Assembly (NCBI GenBank): GCA_964022665.1
Contig: CAXIDF010000014.1
Coordinates: forward strand, 1 to 64,000
From: Haliea sp964022665
GTDB lineage: Bacteria; Pseudomonadota; Gammaproteobacteria; Pseudomonadales; Halieaceae
Length of the DNA stretch: 64,000 bases
Reading direction: 5' to 3'
The position numbers and the translations under genes were made by a program. The notes beneath the pieces are model-generated. The model saw only the letters and a list, made by a program, of their open reading frames with translations, had not been told where the DNA came from and did not search any database. Numbering within the stretch: the first letter of the stretch is position 1; every line of letters starts with the position of its first letter. Of this stretch, positions 60,823 through 64,000 are shown piece by piece.

Positions 60823-60882
60823 GCGCGTTACTCCCTATCGTTGATCACGACACTGTTGCGACTAAAGCGTGCAAACCGCTGA

Positions 60883-61944
60883 TCAGGGGTGCGCGGCACC
60901 ATTGCGTGGCAGGTAAAACTGCTCGTACCAGCGGCGCAGCTTGTTGATCGGGCCATCGCCATCACAGAGTATCGGCTCAGCCCGGTACACCTTGTCTTTC
61001 CAGATCTCCACATCCTGGCCGAACGCGGCGTGTGCGCCGATGGCGTATTGCTCGGCAAATTCTTCGGGCACCGGTTCTCCGTCGAGGCCGCTTACAATGA
61101 CCGCACTACACAGGTCGACTTCCTCGCTGTTAACCGGGGTATGGTAGTTCACCCACCAGCTGCGATAGTCCACAGCGCCGCCGCGGGATTCGGTGTAGTA
61201 ATACATGATGGACGGACCGTGGTAGGTCGCATCGCCCCAGGCATCCGCAGGGTTGGCAACGCTCTGTGCCCGCGCTGCCTCCATGTCGAACGGCAAGCCC
61301 GGCGGGATGACGCCGCGCGCGGCCGCGGTTTGTTGCACCCTCGACACCTGGGTGACCGTGCGCTCGCCAAAGCGGTTTTCGAATTCGCGCACTTCGCCGC
61401 CGTGTACATGGGGAAAATGCGCGATGTCGACGATGTTTTCGATCACATCGCAGGGCTGTGCGCGAATACGCGAGCGGTGAAAACGCCAATCGCCCCAGCC
61501 TGCTGCACCGTGGCCCCACTCTTTGATGACGGGCAGGTAATCCTCCGGCGCCCCGCCTTCGGGATCGTGCCACAACGCAATGAAGCCGTTGCGCTCCGCT
61601 ACCGGCCAACCACGCAGCGCATGGCGCGCCCGCTCCGGGATACGTGTGGCGTAGGGTATATCGATACACTCGCCATCGGCGGCGAAGGTCCAGCCGTGGA
61701 AGGGGCAGGCCAGCGCATCGCCAACGATTCTGCCGCCGTCGCTGGCCAGATGCGCGCCCAGATGCGGGCAATGCGCATCGAGCACGGCTGCCACGCCGGA
61801 CTCGCCGCGAAACAGCACCAGGTCAACGCCAAAATAGTGCAGGCGCTGCACCGCGCCCGGCTCAAGTTCGCTGGAAAAGGCAACAATATGCCACCCGCGA
61901 GCGAAGCGCCCCGGCTCAAGAAATGCGTAACGGAAATCACTCAT
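60883..61944 (-). CDS. Rieske non-haem iron oxygenase alpha subunit (KshA-like)
   Basis: 353 residues: Rieske 2Fe-2S with CPHLGAH and CPFHGWTF (C-x-H and C-x2-H), then NIVDIAHFPHVHG (mononuclear iron His ligands) and a C-terminal iron Asp region. Size and the DAHCPHLGAHLASDG form resemble 3-ketosteroid 9-alpha-hydroxylase and similar monooxygenases. It needs a reductase, which is not in this operon. The start overlaps the FAD dehydrogenase gene by eight bases. Confidence 0.85.
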   Translation of the reverse strand: MSDFRYAFLEPGRFARGWHIVAFSSELEPGAVQRLHYFGVDLVLFRGESGVAAVLDAHCPHLGAHLASDGGRIVGDALACPFHGWTFAADGECIDIPYATRIPERARHALRGWPVAERNGFIALWHDPEGGAPEDYLPVIKEWGHGAAGWGDWRFHRSRIRAQPCDVIENIVDIAHFPHVHGGEVREFENRFGERTVTQVSRVQQTAAARGVIPPGLPFDMEAARAQSVANPADAWGDATYHGPSIMYYYTESRGGAVDYRSWWVNYHTPVNSEEVDLCSAVIVSGLDGEPVPEEFAEQYAIGAHAAFGQDVEIWKDKVYRAEPILCDGDGPINKLRRWYEQFYLPRNGAAHP

Positions 61945-63670
61945 CTGCAGGCTCCTGATCGGTCAGTGCGTGTTGCGCGGCCAGGTAGGCGAAGGTCATG
62001 GCTGAACCTATGGTGGCTCCGGCGCCCGGGTAGGTATCGCCCATAACCGCAGCGCTGGTATTACCCGCGGCGTACAGTCCCGGAATGACATCGCCAGACT
62101 CCTTCAGCACGCGCGCGTGTTCATCGCACAACAGCCCACCCTTGGTATCCAGATCGCCGGCTTCACAACGCAGCGCGTAGTAGGGCCCGGTATCCAGTGG
62201 GCCGAGACAGGGGTTGGGCTGCACTTTCGGGTCCGCATAGTAGCGGTCGTGCTCGGAGTCTCCGCGTCCAAAATCCGGGTCGTGCCCGGCACGCGCATGT
62301 TCATTGAAGCGCTCGACGGTGGCGGCGAGGCCGGCTGCGTCAATATCCAGTGCCTCAGCAAGCCCCTGCAGGGAGTCTGCCCGGGTCAACAGCCCCGAAC
62401 TGAACAGTTCACCGGGGAGCTGGGAATCGCCCACCATTTTACCCGGCTTGATATGGCCTACCGGATACTGCTGGCGAAAACGCGCGTCAAAGATCAGGTA
62501 GCAGGGAATAGCCCCCTCCCCGCGCGCTTCCGAAGCATACTGGTCCTTGACGACGTCCTCATAGGGTTGTGCTTCATTGGTGAAACGCTGGCCTTTGCGG
62601 TTCACCATGATGGAGCCCGGATAGGCCTTGCCGGCGATCAGCGCCAACACGCTGCCATCGGGCATACGGTAGCTCGGCGACCACCATGCGCTTTGCATGA
62701 ACCCCAGCGCCGCACCCAGCGATTGCCCCATGCGGATACCATCGCCGGTGGCTCCGGGCGCGGCAGCTGTCCAATCGGCGCCAATCGGGGCCTGCTGGAA
62801 CGTTTGTCGCATCGTGGCATTGTGTGCAAATCCACCCATGGCCAGCAGTACCCCATGTCGTGCGCGCACCCGCTGAGCCACGCCGTCTTTCACCACCAAA
62901 GCACCGGTCACTCTGCCATCCTCTAGCAACAGTTCCTGCAGCGGTGCGTTGAGCCAGAGGGGAATATCGCGGTCCATCAATGACCGCCGCAAGCGCGCCA
63001 CCAGGCCTGCGCCCAGCGTGACACGCTGATCACGCTTGCCACGCAGACGGGCCGGAAGATCCAGCCAGTAACGTGCATACAGGCGTATTCCCAGCCAGAT
63101 TGCCGCAGGGCCCATGGCGCCCAGATCGCGCCCCTCAGGCACCGTAATATTGCAGCGCAGGATCGAGGAATAGTCATCGCGTATACGCTCGGCTTCCTCG
63201 CCGAGTTCGCGCAGGGAAAAAGCGCCAGGATCCATGGAGCGCCCACCGGACTTGTAGCCGGGTTGTGTGGGGTAGTAATCCATGTATTCCGGTAGCGGGG
63301 TAAACTCTAAACGGCTGTGGCGCATCATGAACGCCAGCATCTCGCCTGCACGCATGGCGAAGGCGCGCAAGCGCGCCGGGGAGACGCTTTCGCCGATCAG
63401 CGCATGCAGATACTGCCAACCCTGTTCCGCGCTGTCATCGATTCCCAGTTCGGCTTGCCGATGATTGCCCGGCAGCCACGCCACGCCACCGGACTTGCAG
63501 GTCGTGCCGCCGTAGCGCGGTTCCTTTTCCACCACCAGAACACGGCCGCCCAACTGGTGTGCGACGACCGCTCCGGTCATGCCTGCTGCACCGCTGCCGG
63601 CAACCAGCCAGTCCACTTCCTGATCGTATTGCACTATCTGAGCTCGCCCCTGGTTATTATGGATTGACAA
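61937..63670 (-). CDS. FAD-dependent 3-ketosteroid dehydrogenase-like enzyme
   Basis: 577 residues (TTG start with no clear ribosome-binding site; a GTG 12 codons later is an alternative). FAD motif AGSGAAGMTGAVVAHQLGGRVLVVEKE, then GGTTCKSGGVAWLP, and near the C-terminus GDTYPGAGATIGSA with the Tyr and Gly that in KstD form the active site. Delta-1 or other alpha,beta-desaturation of a ketone is the likely reaction. Heads the four-gene operon. Confidence 0.85.
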   Translation of the reverse strand: MSIHNNQGRAQIVQYDQEVDWLVAGSGAAGMTGAVVAHQLGGRVLVVEKEPRYGGTTCKSGGVAWLPGNHRQAELGIDDSAEQGWQYLHALIGESVSPARLRAFAMRAGEMLAFMMRHSRLEFTPLPEYMDYYPTQPGYKSGGRSMDPGAFSLRELGEEAERIRDDYSSILRCNITVPEGRDLGAMGPAAIWLGIRLYARYWLDLPARLRGKRDQRVTLGAGLVARLRRSLMDRDIPLWLNAPLQELLLEDGRVTGALVVKDGVAQRVRARHGVLLAMGGFAHNATMRQTFQQAPIGADWTAAAPGATGDGIRMGQSLGAALGFMQSAWWSPSYRMPDGSVLALIAGKAYPGSIMVNRKGQRFTNEAQPYEDVVKDQYASEARGEGAIPCYLIFDARFRQQYPVGHIKPGKMVGDSQLPGELFSSGLLTRADSLQGLAEALDIDAAGLAATVERFNEHARAGHDPDFGRGDSEHDRYYADPKVQPNPCLGPLDTGPYYALRCEAGDLDTKGGLLCDEHARVLKESGDVIPGLYAAGNTSAAVMGDTYPGAGATIGSAMTFAYLAAQHALTDQEPADE

Positions 63671-63782
63671 TGAGGATACGGGCGCAACCTGCCAGCCGAA
63701 AGTCGCGCAGCTTCAAAACAAGCGCTGGTATGAATGCCTGAACGGTGCACACGTGCCTGCTGGAGGCGGGCAAGGAAGCTCT

Positions 63783-64000
63783 TTATTCCCCGCGCGACAA
63801 CCAGTCATCCACCAGGGTCAGCGCGCGTTCGTAGTCGTAGCTCGCCAGCGCGCGCTGCAGAGCCCGATAGCGGTCGTGCGCTGCGCTGCGCAGAAGCGAC
63901 GCCTGGTCCTCCAGCACGGGCCGGGCAGATGCATCGTCGTCGGCCAGCAGGGAACGCAGAGTCACCAGCACCGCGTTGACACTCGCCGCGGGCTTCTTCG
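63783..64000 (-). CDS. C-terminus of a probable sensor kinase/response regulator
   Basis: Partial, open at the right edge of the window. The last about 72 residues read LRSLLADDDASARPVLEDQA and SYDYERALTLVDDWL. This is an alpha-helical tail resembling the Hpt-like or terminal helices of hybrid histidine kinases. Identity is uncertain because the main domains are outside the window. Confidence 0.4.
   Translation of the reverse strand, partial: KKPAASVNAVLVTLRSLLADDDASARPVLEDQASLLRSAAHDRYRALQRALASYDYERALTLVDDWLSRGE

Noticed and set aside
60889..62046. 385-codon plus-strand open frame antisense to the Rieske gene
   Set aside because: Antisense to a convincing Rieske oxygenase with all ligands.
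1..64000. CRISPR array, rRNA or tRNA genes
   Set aside because: No regularly spaced repeats and no recognisable RNA gene were found on either strand.

Overview
The window looks like a chromosome segment of a GC-rich gammaproteobacterium that carries most of an integrative and conjugative element (ICE) of the PFGI-1/ICEclc type (MPF-G type IV secretion). The gene families fit a marine, Halieaceae-like host: TonB receptor, DUF4398/OmpA lipoproteins, PQQ dehydrogenase and Rieske/FAD oxidoreductases. That taxonomic guess is inference; there is no rRNA or tRNA gene in the window.

Layout. (1) 1-3087: an AT-rich cargo tail with an interrupted OLD-like ATPase and a two-gene DUF262/HEPN module, probably defence or toxin-antitoxin. 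(2) 3088-15228, minus strand: 14 tightly packed T4SS genes, read right to left from the RAQPRD protein through PFL_4701, 4702, TIGR03750, 4703, 4704, 4705, lipoprotein, VirB4-type ATPase, PFL_4709, 4710, 4711 and a small membrane protein to TraG-N. (3) 15608-19608: cargo between the two transfer operons, a GGDEF/EAL c-di-GMP protein and an Mrr-type endonuclease. (4) 19880-26226, minus strand: PFL_4697, TraD coupling protein, PFL_4695, lytic transglycosylase, PFL_4693, a small membrane protein, PilL and an integrase-like protein. (5) 26227-36333: the maintenance and replication half, with a 750-bp intergenic region rich in inverted repeats, a HigBA-like pair on the plus strand, CsrA, DUF6573, RadC/MPN, DUF3577, ParM with a ParR-like partner, PFL_4669, STY4528-type replication protein, DUF2857, ParB and AlpA. 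ParA/Soj, DnaB, TopB, SSB and the TraI relaxase are not seen; the relaxase would be expected to the left of base 1. (6) 36458-46076: an AT-richer cargo and scar zone with an ISL3 remnant, a MarR regulator divergent from an RND efflux operon that ends in two hotdog thioesterases, an IS3 orfA remnant, a 370-bp duplicate of the start of the efflux adaptor gene, an istB remnant and an intact IS21-family element. (7) 46273-47577: a DUF4102/P4-type tyrosine integrase, which together with the change of gene content marks the right end of the ICE at roughly 47.6-47.85 kb.

(8) 47855-64000 is the chromosome: OmpA-like and DUF4398 lipoproteins, an unusual alpha/beta hydrolase-cyclophilin fusion, a YihY membrane protein and a VOC protein. 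These are followed by a catabolic-looking block: TonB receptor, SnoaL-like protein, hotdog thioesterase, PQQ/cytochrome c dehydrogenase and DUF2855 on the plus strand, converging on an operon of KstD-like FAD dehydrogenase, Rieske oxygenase, SDR and SnoaL-like protein on the minus strand. That set suggests uptake and oxidation of a hydrophobic, steroid- or terpenoid-like substrate. The window ends in the C-terminus of a probable sensor kinase.

The least conventional items are the DUF262/HEPN pair, the hydrolase-cyclophilin fusion, an ICE that carries both CsrA and a GGDEF/EAL protein, a repeated hairpin motif in two ICE intergenic regions, and the RND-double-thioesterase operon with its duplicated, decayed 5' end.
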